64,000 nucleotides of DNA, taken from NCBI GenBank assembly GCA_943788025.1, contig CALSOR010000007.1, forward strand, positions 1 to 64,000. The letters are read 5' to 3'. Origin of the DNA: JABAAE01 sp905480545 (lineage in GTDB: Bacteria; Planctomycetota; Planctomycetia; Pirellulales; Pirellulaceae). Both the position numbers and the translations under genes were made by a program. Below are positions 56,080 to 64,000 of this stretch, piece after piece (the first letter of the stretch is position 1; every line of letters begins with the position of its first letter). The notes beneath the pieces were generated by a model. It ran no database searches, had not been told where the DNA came from, and was given only the letters and a program-made list of their open reading frames with translations.

Positions 56080-57561
56080 TCACTGATTGGTTGAGTCAGC
56101 CGAATCATCGAAGCTTTCGAGTTGATATTTTTTTTTCAAACTGTCGATTTTCTTTTGATGACGCCTGCCGTTGAATGAAATAAAGAACCACGTGCCGACT
56201 GCGATGATTCCACCAACGCCCAGGAATGTCGCAACCAAATAGGTGAGGCCTGGAAGTTCTTTTTCGCTGTCTGGTTTTTCCACGACCGGTTGCCAATTGG
56301 GAACTGTCGTAAAGACGACCGGCGCGATTCGGTTTCCATCACCTGCCGCATAGACCATTTTTTGAAAGAGCACACCAGTAATGGAAACGGGTTCGCGAAT
56401 TTCAACTGGCTCGGCATCCAACGGTTTAAGAAGGATCACAAAATCTTTTGGGGCGGTGAGTGAATAGACGGCGACAGGATCACGTGCTCCAGCAATTTGA
56501 ACCCAGAAAACATATAACGTATCGATGCCCAAGTAGTTTTTTGCAGGCTTGGTTACGTAGGCACCGCGAATGTGTCCCTTAAAGAAAACCTTTTTGCCGC
56601 GGAGTCGCTCGGTCTCTTTGTAAAGTTGTGCGAACATGACGGGTTCCGATGGACCAGCCGAATCGATGTCCAATTGGTATTTGCCGGACTGGATCATGTC
56701 AATCAACCGGAACATTGCGGGTTGATCGTCGGAAAACGATTGTAGGGCATTGTCTTGAACGAACCCAAAAGCCGTCTGGTCGATGACTGATTGAAGTGTT
56801 TTGAGTGAACGGTCATATGCTGTTTCGCCCGAATTTTTCTGGTTTTCAGCGATAGACGTTTCGTTTTGTTTCTTTTCATCCGTGATTTTTTTGAAGATGG
56901 TTAGGAATTCTGCCGAGCGATTTTGAAATTCAAACAAGATATTGCTCAAGCTTCCACGCTGCGGATCCGTCTCAGGCAACGAGTTCAGGTACTTTAGAAT
57001 GTCAGCTTGATAGATATCGCTGGCGACTTCGAATTCCTCGATCATGCGAATCCACTCTGAGGTCTTTTCTTTGTCAAGCATTTCACCGCGGCGAGCTCTA
57101 TAGAGTCCCTCCATCAGCAGCATTCGTTGTCGATAATTTAGTTTCGAATAGACCGAATCCCAAAACGTTTTCTCCGCCTTGTCGAATTCCTTACGGGGCT
57201 TGGTTGAAACAGGCAATTTCTTGGCATCTGATTCCAAAACAGCATCCGAATCTACTGTTGCCTGTTCTTCCAAGCTTGCACGCAGGCTGCTTTTAGGAGG
57301 CACATCCGATTGATTTGCTGCTTGGCCATCATTCTCGTAAAGATTGTTGAGGTAACGCGTATCGATAATGGGCTCGAATTCGGTGAAACCCATCCACGCC
57401 CAGTTTTCGGGCTTTTTCGCTTCAAACATCAATACCAAGACCAGCATCACTCCGCAGACCAGCCCGAAGAGTCTCAATTTGACTGCCCTTGTCGTAAAAT
57501 TCGTTGTTTTTGACGCAGCCTTCTTGGTTTGACTGTAACGTTGTGATTCAGTCGAAATCAT
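56080..57561 (-). CDS. Membrane-anchored protein of unknown function (paralogue B)
   Basis: The protein of 493 residues has an N-terminal membrane helix (LRLFGLVCGVMLVLVLMF), a helical region (about 100-260, charged, with ERMLLMEGLYRA-like helices) and a domain with GKKVFFKGHIRGAYVTK and DPVAVYSLTAPKDFVIL. A C-terminal helix (YLVATFLGVGGIIAVGTWFF) and a basic/acidic tail follow. The architecture and the VYSL-PK stretch match the next gene, so both likely come from a duplication and are co-transcribed. It is divergent from the long helical-repeat gene. I do not recognise a function. Confidence 0.72.
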   Translation of the reverse strand: MISTESQRYSQTKKAASKTTNFTTRAVKLRLFGLVCGVMLVLVLMFEAKKPENWAWMGFTEFEPIIDTRYLNNLYENDGQAANQSDVPPKSSLRASLEEQATVDSDAVLESDAKKLPVSTKPRKEFDKAEKTFWDSVYSKLNYRQRMLLMEGLYRARRGEMLDKEKTSEWIRMIEEFEVASDIYQADILKYLNSLPETDPQRGSLSNILFEFQNRSAEFLTIFKKITDEKKQNETSIAENQKNSGETAYDRSLKTLQSVIDQTAFGFVQDNALQSFSDDQPAMFRLIDMIQSGKYQLDIDSAGPSEPVMFAQLYKETERLRGKKVFFKGHIRGAYVTKPAKNYLGIDTLYVFWVQIAGARDPVAVYSLTAPKDFVILLKPLDAEPVEIREPVSITGVLFQKMVYAAGDGNRIAPVVFTTVPNWQPVVEKPDSEKELPGLTYLVATFLGVGGIIAVGTWFFISFNGRRHQKKIDSLKKKYQLESFDDSADSTNQ

Positions 57562-57882
57562 TTTTTTGATTGTCCTAGTTAGTGCGCACCGGTTTTGTTT
57601 TCATCAAGAATCAGATGCTTCAACTGTTGATCTGAAAGAAAAATGTTCCGAGAAAGGTACTTTCAGGTCCGACTTTTACGATAGCGAATTGTTATCAAAA
57701 ATTAAAATAATTGGTACACTGGCAGTTCACAATGTGAACATTCGGTACGATACTGGACCGTTTTCGGTGATTTGGATTCAATTCTATCGATTTTCGATGA
57801 GCGTTGAATTTTTTCAGTTCTGGAATGTCGTATCATTTGTAAGAGAACTTTTAGGCTTTTGGCAACGGAGAGTAGAGACGAA
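57562..57882. promoter_or_regulatory. Divergent intergenic region
   Basis: This AT-rich region separates the two membrane-protein genes (minus strand) from the long helical-repeat gene (plus strand). It must hold promoters for both directions. AAAATTAAAATAATTGGTAC (57699-57718) is a candidate AT-rich promoter element. I could not assign clear -35/-10 boxes. Confidence 0.35.
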
Positions 57883-60800
57883 ATGCAACTCGCTTCTGAA
57901 CGACGACATGAATCCGTCGAACCGATTGCTCCCGAAAATCGGACTCTGCAAAACGGCGGAAATTCAATGTTTTCTTCTTTGCATCGATGGCCAACGAAAT
58001 TTGGCTTGCGATTCGCTTCATTCTTTATCTTCGCTGCCGTATTTTTGGGGGCTGCAGTTGTTCAGCCCGTTTCCGGCGAAGAGGAATATGAGAAATTACT
58101 GTTGCAGCTTCGGACGTTAGCCGACGAACGAAAAGACCCGGCGTATCTTGAGATTGCCATCGATTATTTGACTTATCTCGGTTCGACGGATCTTGTTTCA
58201 GATGAGGTCAAACAATCGTTTGACTACGAAAAAGGGATGTTGTTGATTGCCCGTTCCAGGTTTATCAACATCCAAAAAGAGCGGGATGCTGTTTCCCAAA
58301 GCGGGAAAGATCTTCTCAAGAAGTTTGTTGCCGAGAATGAGTACCACCCTTATGCTCCTTTGGCGAAGAATGAATTGGCCAACCTGTTGTTGATTTCAGC
58401 TCGGATCAAGATTTCCGATGCAGGAGATGCCAAGACCGCTTTATTGTTGAGTGCGCGAAAAGAACTTGTTGAAGCAGCGCAGATTGTGATTGCTACAACC
58501 GACGAATTACGAGAGCAGCTCAAGAAGATGCCGGTCACGTCGACGGATGAGCGATTGAAAAAAAGAAAGACGAAACTGCAGAACGATTTTCTGAAAGTTC
58601 GTTTGCTGCTGCCCACGATTCAGGAGACCATATCGGATACATACAAAATCGGAAGTTCTGATTGGAAGACTTCGCTCAATGCGGCCGCCGATGAGTATCT
58701 GGATGTTAGCAAGGATTATCGATCGACCGGAGTCGAGGCCTCGGTGTCTGCGACGATTGCAAGAGGTCGGATTTTCCAGCGACTCGGGGACACCAAAGAA
58801 GCGATGGCGTCGTTTCGAGAAGTCGTAGGAATCGATAGGAACTCGCCAAACATGCGTGAGTTAAAACGACGGGCACTCGTCGAGGCGTTTCCAATCTGGA
58901 TGAATGAGGATAGCGAAAACGGCGGAGTGGAAAATGGCTTTGTCGAAGCGGTGAAAGTGACTGGAGAGATTGTCAATTCGCTCACTCAGCAGGAAGGAGC
59001 AAGGCCGGTTTGGCTGAAAGTCCGATTGGATCTTGCGAAGGCGTATCGTCGCTATCACGAATATCTTCGGGACAAGCCGGAGAAATCGAAAGATGACAAT
59101 ATTAAAAAAACCGAGTACCTGCAGAGCGCGAACCAGGCCGCAAGTTTTGTCGCGAGATCAAGAAGCCCGTACAAAAGCGACGCTCAGAAACTGTTGGTTG
59201 CCTGGGGAGTTCGTGCCACCAATGACCCGAGTTCAGAAACTCTTCCGCCGCCGACCAATTTCGTAGAAGCCCGTACTCGAGCTGGAAAGTACCTTTCAGA
59301 TTTAGAAATCGCGAAGAAACAGCTGGTCGAAATAGAACGACAACTCGCAGAAGCCGGGGCCGATAAAACAAAACTCACGAGCGAACTGAATGCAACCAAT
59401 CAACTGCTTTTGGATCTTCCGGCAAAGGCAATCGACATGTTGCAACTCGCGATTGGCTATTCGGATTCAAGCACGCCAATCACTGCGATCAATGCGGTAC
59501 GACTTCGATTGTGCTACGCCTATTTTTCGCTGAAGGATTACACTCGAGCTGCGCTGATTGGTGAGTTTTTGTTGGATCGATTCCCGAGTGTTAGTGGCAC
59601 AACCAACAGTGCTGCAATTGCGATGTATTCTTACTGGGATCTCTACGAGTCAGCCCCCGATGCGGATACGAAAAAATTCTATGCATCAAAAGTCGATTCG
59701 ATATGCTCGCGAATTATCTCGATTTGGCCCACATCTGCAGAATCGGCGGAAGGGGTTCGTATGTTGATTTCCATTGCGATCCAGTCGGGTCAAACGGATC
59801 GCGCGATCACTTTGTTGGAAAAAGTCCCTGAGGAATCGATTCATCGAAAGGCCATTGAGCTGAACACTGGTTACGCGATTTGGCGAGATTATATGAAACG
59901 CAGCAAGGCGGCTAAAGCCGCTGGAGCGTCAGATGCAGAACTGAAAACCCTGTTGTCGGCTCGAAATCAGGCTGGAGTATTGCTGAAAAGTGGTGCCGAA
60001 AGTTTGAATGTAAACGACTTGACATCCCAAAAGGTACGAGCGCTTTTGTCGCTGGCAAAAATTTATGCAGAAGATACAAAAGGTTTAGAGGTTCTGAAAA
60101 TATTGGAATCGGGCGAAACCGGTTTGAAGAATTTGATCAAAGCGGACCATCCGGCGACCCGCGATTTGAAATTTCGATTTGACGTTTTTCAACTGGCGAT
60201 CAAGGGCTACGTTCAGTCGATTGTTCCTGATTCTTCAGCGGCAATGATTTCGGATGTGATGGTAAAAGCGAGTCAAACGATGAGCGATTTAAAGGCTCTG
60301 ACGGCGAATATGAACAACGGCGACCGGATCATGGTTTCGTTGTATTTTTCTTTCGCCAACGATATCAAGTCGAAAATGGAAAGCATTTCGTCTCCCGCAG
60401 CGAAGAAGAATTTTGCATCTGCGTTAAATGGTTTTTTGTCCGATGCGGCAAAAGCGTCCGATGATTTGAAAGTGATTATGTGGGCGGTATCGACCTTGAA
60501 CAGCGTCGGGCAATCGTTCTTGGACGCGGGCGAGACGGGTGAGGCGACGAAGCTTTTTCAATCATCAAGTAAGATAATTGATCAATTGGAGGCTCGGAAA
60601 ATCACAAGGTCCGACGCCGAAAAGCTTGAGTTGACGCGCTATGCTGCCAAGTCGCTGGCTGGAACGGGCGAATACGAAAAAGCGATCGAAAAGTTCGTTG
60701 AGTATCTTACTGTAAATTCCTCTGCACTTCCGGTTCAGATTGATGCGGCCCAAACGTATATGCAGTGGGGTGCGAAAACTGGCGATGCAAAGAAGTACTT

Positions 60801-61110
60801 CAATGCGATAGCGGGTGGTGCGCCAATCAAGGACCCCAAAACCAAACGAACATCCAATAAGATCTGGGGTTGGGGAAAGCTATCGCAACTTTTGTACAGC
60901 AACACAAAATTCAAACAGCCGTATCTGATTGCCCGCTACAATCTGTCGAAAAGCAGAGTCGAGTATGCCAGAATCGAAAAAAACACAAAGCAATACGCGA
61001 CCGCAGCGGGCGAGATCAAGAAGACAAGAGAACGTTATCCCGATTTAGGCGGACCGAGTATGCGGTCCAAATTCGAGGCTTTGGAAAAAGAAATCCAAGC
61101 GTTGAAATAG
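57883..61110 (+). CDS. Large exported helical-repeat (TPR-like) protein
   Basis: The protein has 1075 residues from ATG 57883, which follows GGAG by 12 bases. A TTG at 57859 and an ATG at 57967 are alternatives; the last would start directly at the signal peptide (FASFFIFAAVFLGAAVVQPV). The remainder is nearly all alpha-helical with loosely repeated 34-40 residue units, for example ARGRIFQRLGDTKEAMASFR and LSLAKIYAEDTKGLEVLKIL, typical of degenerate TPRs. It is likely a periplasmic scaffold. A shorter TPR-like gene, an ExbB-like and an ExbD-like gene follow on the same strand, so the four may form one complex. Confidence 0.75.
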   Translation: MQLASERRHESVEPIAPENRTLQNGGNSMFSSLHRWPTKFGLRFASFFIFAAVFLGAAVVQPVSGEEEYEKLLLQLRTLADERKDPAYLEIAIDYLTYLGSTDLVSDEVKQSFDYEKGMLLIARSRFINIQKERDAVSQSGKDLLKKFVAENEYHPYAPLAKNELANLLLISARIKISDAGDAKTALLLSARKELVEAAQIVIATTDELREQLKKMPVTSTDERLKKRKTKLQNDFLKVRLLLPTIQETISDTYKIGSSDWKTSLNAAADEYLDVSKDYRSTGVEASVSATIARGRIFQRLGDTKEAMASFREVVGIDRNSPNMRELKRRALVEAFPIWMNEDSENGGVENGFVEAVKVTGEIVNSLTQQEGARPVWLKVRLDLAKAYRRYHEYLRDKPEKSKDDNIKKTEYLQSANQAASFVARSRSPYKSDAQKLLVAWGVRATNDPSSETLPPPTNFVEARTRAGKYLSDLEIAKKQLVEIERQLAEAGADKTKLTSELNATNQLLLDLPAKAIDMLQLAIGYSDSSTPITAINAVRLRLCYAYFSLKDYTRAALIGEFLLDRFPSVSGTTNSAAIAMYSYWDLYESAPDADTKKFYASKVDSICSRIISIWPTSAESAEGVRMLISIAIQSGQTDRAITLLEKVPEESIHRKAIELNTGYAIWRDYMKRSKAAKAAGASDAELKTLLSARNQAGVLLKSGAESLNVNDLTSQKVRALLSLAKIYAEDTKGLEVLKILESGETGLKNLIKADHPATRDLKFRFDVFQLAIKGYVQSIVPDSSAAMISDVMVKASQTMSDLKALTANMNNGDRIMVSLYFSFANDIKSKMESISSPAAKKNFASALNGFLSDAAKASDDLKVIMWAVSTLNSVGQSFLDAGETGEATKLFQSSSKIIDQLEARKITRSDAEKLELTRYAAKSLAGTGEYEKAIEKFVEYLTVNSSALPVQIDAAQTYMQWGAKTGDAKKYFNAIAGGAPIKDPKTKRTSNKIWGWGKLSQLLYSNTKFKQPYLIARYNLSKSRVEYARIEKNTKQYATAAGEIKKTRERYPDLGGPSMRSKFEALEKEIQALK

Positions 61111-61204
61111 TGTTGGTTTTGGATCGATACGACACTTTTCGTTAGGACGGCGACAACTTAAACCCATCGTAGAACTAAAAGCATCAAGGATCAGGAATCA
61201 ATTC

Positions 61205-62266
61205 GTGGAAATTCATAATAACAACGTGTTGAAGATACTCATTGCGATTGGATTTTGTTTCGGATCCAGTGGCCTCATTCTCGCGGATACGGTGGAATTG
61301 AAGACGGGCCGTAATGCTCGAGGGACCGTAGTACAAATGAATGCCAATTCGGTGACGATAAAATTGAGCACTGGAAAAGAACAGGTGATCAAATCGGCCG
61401 AAGTGGACAAGATTTCGTTTGACGGCGAACCCGCCTTGCTCAGGACGGCGCGACGGAATGCAAGTGAACAACAGTTTAATCGGGTTGAGGAAAATCTCAT
61501 ATCTGTTGATCCGGCGACGCCGTTTCAAATCAAGGAAAAAGAGTTTTTGATTGCGGTTTCATCTGCCAAGCTGGCCTTACGCGGCGAAGCGGGGAAGACC
61601 ATTCCTGACGCAGTAAAAACGATGGAAGCCTACGTTGGAAAACGGGAAAATCAATTTTGGTATCAGTACTTTGATGCCTTGGAAACGTTAGGTGATCTAC
61701 AGGTTTCTGCAAATCAATTGGATAAAGCGGTGACCCAATACGGAATGCTTTCCAAGAGTTCATCGGATTCGATCAAAATGGTCGGGGGATTTAAGTCGGC
61801 CCAGGTCAATGTGTTGTTGGAAAAGTTTTCGGATGCCAAAACTTCGTTTGCTTCAGTTCAAGCGGATCCTTCGACAGAAGTTGCCGCTACCAAGATGAAG
61901 TTACTGGCGAAGGTCGGTGAAGCACGATGCGATTGTGAGTTGGGAAAAGCAAAGGAAAGTATCCAATCACTGTTGGCAATTATCAAAAAAGAGGACCCGA
62001 GCGAAATGGAGCTCTTTGGACGGGCCTACAATGCGTTGGGGCATTGTTATTTAAAAGATGGTCAATCGAAAGCGGCTTTGTTGGCATTTCTTCACACCGA
62101 TGTTTTGTATCAGCGTGATCCAGAAATCCATGCTGAATCCCTATATCAATTGATTCGTCTATGGCAAACCGACCAAAAACCTGCTCAATCACTCGCAGCG
62201 CGAAAACTCATCCGAGAGAAATACAGAAACACCTATTGGGGGAGTAAAGAGCTAAATAGCAACTAA
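61205..62266 (+). CDS. Exported TPR-like protein
   Basis: The protein of 353 residues starts at GTG 61205 with a signal peptide (ILIAIGFCFGSSGLILA). An N-terminal beta domain reads VELKTGRNARGTVVQMNANS and VTIKLSTGKEQVIKSAEVDK, an SH3/Lsm-like strand pattern seen before TPR regions in planctomycete proteins. TPR-type helices follow (YFDALETLGDLQVSANQLDK and AYNALGHCYLKDGQSKAALL). It lies 94 bases after the long helical-repeat gene. It probably binds a partner in the periplasm next to the ExbB/ExbD motor. Confidence 0.75.
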   Translation: MEIHNNNVLKILIAIGFCFGSSGLILADTVELKTGRNARGTVVQMNANSVTIKLSTGKEQVIKSAEVDKISFDGEPALLRTARRNASEQQFNRVEENLISVDPATPFQIKEKEFLIAVSSAKLALRGEAGKTIPDAVKTMEAYVGKRENQFWYQYFDALETLGDLQVSANQLDKAVTQYGMLSKSSSDSIKMVGGFKSAQVNVLLEKFSDAKTSFASVQADPSTEVAATKMKLLAKVGEARCDCELGKAKESIQSLLAIIKKEDPSEMELFGRAYNALGHCYLKDGQSKAALLAFLHTDVLYQRDPEIHAESLYQLIRLWQTDQKPAQSLAARKLIREKYRNTYWGSKELNSN

Positions 62267-62761
62267 ATGCAGGGTTACCGGGCAGCTAAATGTGGCGGCT
62301 CGGTACTTATGATTGTTGGTCAAGCGATCGTACGCGACGTGGAATGCAATTCCAATCGTTGCATTTGCCGGTGAATGGTAACGGTTGTAAGGATTCGATA
62401 ACCAGATTGCCTGCGACGTGTTATAGATGTGAATCTCGTGGTGCTCAAATCGCGCCAAAACCTCAATGCAAACTAAACTATTAAGACAAACGATGCGGTT
62501 GTTTGTGAACCGATGTTATCGGATCTCATTTTCGATCGAAGATCTAAAACAAAAAATGCAATCTTGCGTTTGGTAAACGGCTCAACTTCGAAGTTAAGCT
62601 AATCGCCTACACAAGTTTTCGTGGTACATTATTTAGTTCACCGGCAAGTTCGTGACTCGATTCACAAGTGCAATCGTTGAGTTGAATTGTGCCACGGAAC
62701 AATCGATTTTGAAAACTCTTGAACGCAATTACGAAGATAAAACGACGCAACGGAGAAATAG
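62267..62761. other. Non-coding gap before the ExbB-like gene
   Basis: No gene, palindrome family or clear promoter boxes are seen in these 495 bases. The ribosome site GGAG (62753-62756) belongs to the ExbB-like gene. The gap may hold its promoter. Confidence 0.5.
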
Positions 62762-63631
62762 ATGAGGCAAGCAATCATGCCATTTGGCGGGATCAAATTC
62801 TTTTTGATACTTTTTGTTACGATCTTTTCACTTGGAGTCGTTTCGGCTTATCGGGCGGAACTTTCACATTCGCTTCAGGCACAGGATGAAGATAAAGGTG
62901 GAGCTCCGGCAGCTGATGCAGGAAAAGCAGACGCCGCCGATGCTGGTAAGGGTGAAGGTGGTGAAGAAAAAAAGTCTACAGGTTCGACTGATCAGACCAG
63001 TGTCTTCGAGTGGTTGTTTAATGCACTCGGTCTACTGTATATCGTGGTCTTTTTGCTGCTGTCGTTTACGTTTGTCGCACTGTTTGTCATGAATGTGATC
63101 ACCGCCCGGCGAGACAGTGTATGTCCGGTCGGATTGGTCGAAAGCTTCGAGGCTTGCATGAACGAAAAACGATATCAAGAAGCCTATGACATGGCAAAGG
63201 CGGATGAGTCAATGTTGGGTAACGTTTTATCCGCGGGACTCGCAAAGCTCTCATCAGGTTATTCACCGGCGATTGAAGCAATGCAGGAGGTTGGTGAAGA
63301 AGAAACCATGAAAATGCAGCATCGCTTGAGTCATATCGCATTGATTGGAACCATCAGCCCGATGATCGGGTTGTTTGGCACGGTACACGGAATGATCTCT
63401 TCGTTTTACACAATCGCAACGGCGGGCGCTACGCCTGATCCAGCGGATTTGGCGGGCGGCATTTCGAAAGCACTTTTGACGACGTTAATTGGTCTGGCTA
63501 TCGCAATTCCAGCAATCGCCGTTTTCAATATTCTCCGTAACCGTGTCGACCGCTTGGTATTGGAAGTTGGCGTCTTAAGCGAAGGCTTAATGAGTCGTTT
63601 TCAGGATAACAACGCAAAGCCAACGAAATAG
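62762..63631 (+). CDS. MotA/TolQ/ExbB proton channel family protein
   Basis: The protein of 289 residues has an N-terminal membrane or signal segment (11-30) and an Ala/Gly/Asp/Lys-rich linker (41-78). The ExbB core follows: a helix at 88-116, GTISPMIGLFGTVHGM (196-211) and ALLTTLIGLAIAIPA (237-251). These two motifs line the proton path in the ExbB pentamer. The N-terminal extension with low-complexity linker is longer than in E. coli ExbB and is of the kind seen in planctomycete homologues. The ExbD gene starts 35 bases downstream. Together they use the proton gradient to drive an envelope process. Confidence 0.92.
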   Translation: MRQAIMPFGGIKFFLILFVTIFSLGVVSAYRAELSHSLQAQDEDKGGAPAADAGKADAADAGKGEGGEEKKSTGSTDQTSVFEWLFNALGLLYIVVFLLLSFTFVALFVMNVITARRDSVCPVGLVESFEACMNEKRYQEAYDMAKADESMLGNVLSAGLAKLSSGYSPAIEAMQEVGEEETMKMQHRLSHIALIGTISPMIGLFGTVHGMISSFYTIATAGATPDPADLAGGISKALLTTLIGLAIAIPAIAVFNILRNRVDRLVLEVGVLSEGLMSRFQDNNAKPTK

Positions 63632-63665
63632 CGGGCCGTATTCGTTTCCGTTCGGAGGAACTTCA

Positions 63666-64000
63666 ATGAAGATTAATCGCAATCGGGCGAAGCCAGTCGA
63701 GGAAGGGGACCTGACACCCATGATCGACATGACGTTTCAGTTGATAGCATTTTTTATGGTGTTGATTAATTTCAGTCAGGTGGAACGCAGTGAGGCGATC
63801 ATGTTGCCTGATAGTACGCTTGCCAAACCACCTGAAGGTGAACCCAAGTTTCGTATTCTGCTGAACATGAAACAGGATGGAAGCGTGATTTTTGTCGGCA
63901 ACGTCTACAAGACGCTTGGTGATCTCAAAGGACCGCTTGGTCGTGAGATTCGAGATGCGGAACGAAAAGGAACGCCCGTTGATGAAATCAATGTGATTGT
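63666..64000 (+). CDS. ExbD/TolR biopolymer transport protein, 5' part (cut by window end)
   Basis: The frame opens at ATG 63666 behind GGAGGAA (63655-63661) and is still open at the window end, giving 111 residues. LTPMIDMTFQLIAFFMVLIN is the single membrane helix with the proton-carrying Asp at D21. The periplasmic part starts with NFSQVERSEAIMLPDSTLAK. This is a normal ExbD N-terminus. It pairs with the ExbB-like protein upstream. Confidence 0.92.
   Translation, partial: MKINRNRAKPVEEGDLTPMIDMTFQLIAFFMVLINFSQVERSEAIMLPDSTLAKPPEGEPKFRILLNMKQDGSVIFVGNVYKTLGDLKGPLGREIRDAERKGTPVDEINVI

Noticed and set aside
1..64000. tRNA or rRNA genes
   Set aside because: I looked for T-loop GTTCGAATC-like motifs with matching stems and for rRNA landmarks and found none that fold. 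A covariance search would be needed to exclude small RNAs.

Overview
The window reads as a chromosomal segment of a planctomycete, most likely a marine member of the Pirellulales. This is inferred from gene content, not from a marker gene. The pointers are an exosortase fused to an EpsI-like tail, a small SET-domain protein, paired hydantoinase subunits, a PQQ-type beta-propeller protein, many GTG/TTG starts, two sulfotransferases inside a glycan cluster, a TPR/ExbB/ExbD envelope cluster and very abundant intergenic palindromes.

Region 1 (1-18800) is one long plus-strand surface-polysaccharide operon with overlapping or nearly touching genes. It holds a methyltransferase end, a fused acetyltransferase/3,4-ketoisomerase and a sugar aminotransferase (for a dTDP-3-acetamido-3,6-dideoxyhexose). 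It also holds an acetyltransferase, an ABC flippase, four GT2 and five GT4-like glycosyltransferases, a pyruvyltransferase broken at an A9 run, two sulfotransferases and an O-antigen polymerase/ligase-type membrane protein. Together they would build, export and decorate an acidic, probably sulfated and pyruvylated polysaccharide.

Region 2 (18965-33645) continues the sugar-nucleotide theme with a UDP-HexNAc dehydrogenase, a UDP-glucuronate 4-epimerase and GDP-mannose 4,6-dehydratase. It then becomes mixed: Uma2, GxxExxY, exosortase, hydantoinase A/B, PQQ protein and HisA. Almost every gene here is separated from the next by an inverted pair of a repeat built from ACAGGAT heptamers. Several genes (23.3-31.5 kb) carry single-base frame breaks while their peptides stay conserved, which looks more like consensus error than decay.

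Region 3 (33646-54445) is accessory DNA. Isolated genes are separated by roughly 35 copies of a hairpin family: a central CCACGGGC-N4-GCCCGTGG palindrome with a small TTC/GAA-loop hairpin on each side. The isolated genes are a Ser/Lys-rich exported protein, a zinc-ribbon membrane protein, a SET protein, a rhodanese, CCA-adding enzyme, an alpha/beta hydrolase, a lipoprotein, a transglutaminase-like protein, an M42 peptidase, an S41 protease and GltD. An IS200-like HUH transposase (39860-40324) lies in the densest part, making it a candidate driver of the repeats. The family has also built larger structures: three 179-bp tandem units (43.1-43.65 kb), a duplication of about 515 bp (46.8-47.8 kb), and three modules of about 750 bp with 16-bp minisatellites (52.3-54.4 kb).

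Region 4 (54446-64000) is an envelope-energisation cluster. Two paralogous membrane proteins are divergent from a 1075-residue helical-repeat protein, a TPR-like exported protein, a MotA/TolQ/ExbB channel and an ExbD cut by the window end. No rRNA, tRNA, CRISPR or prophage was seen.
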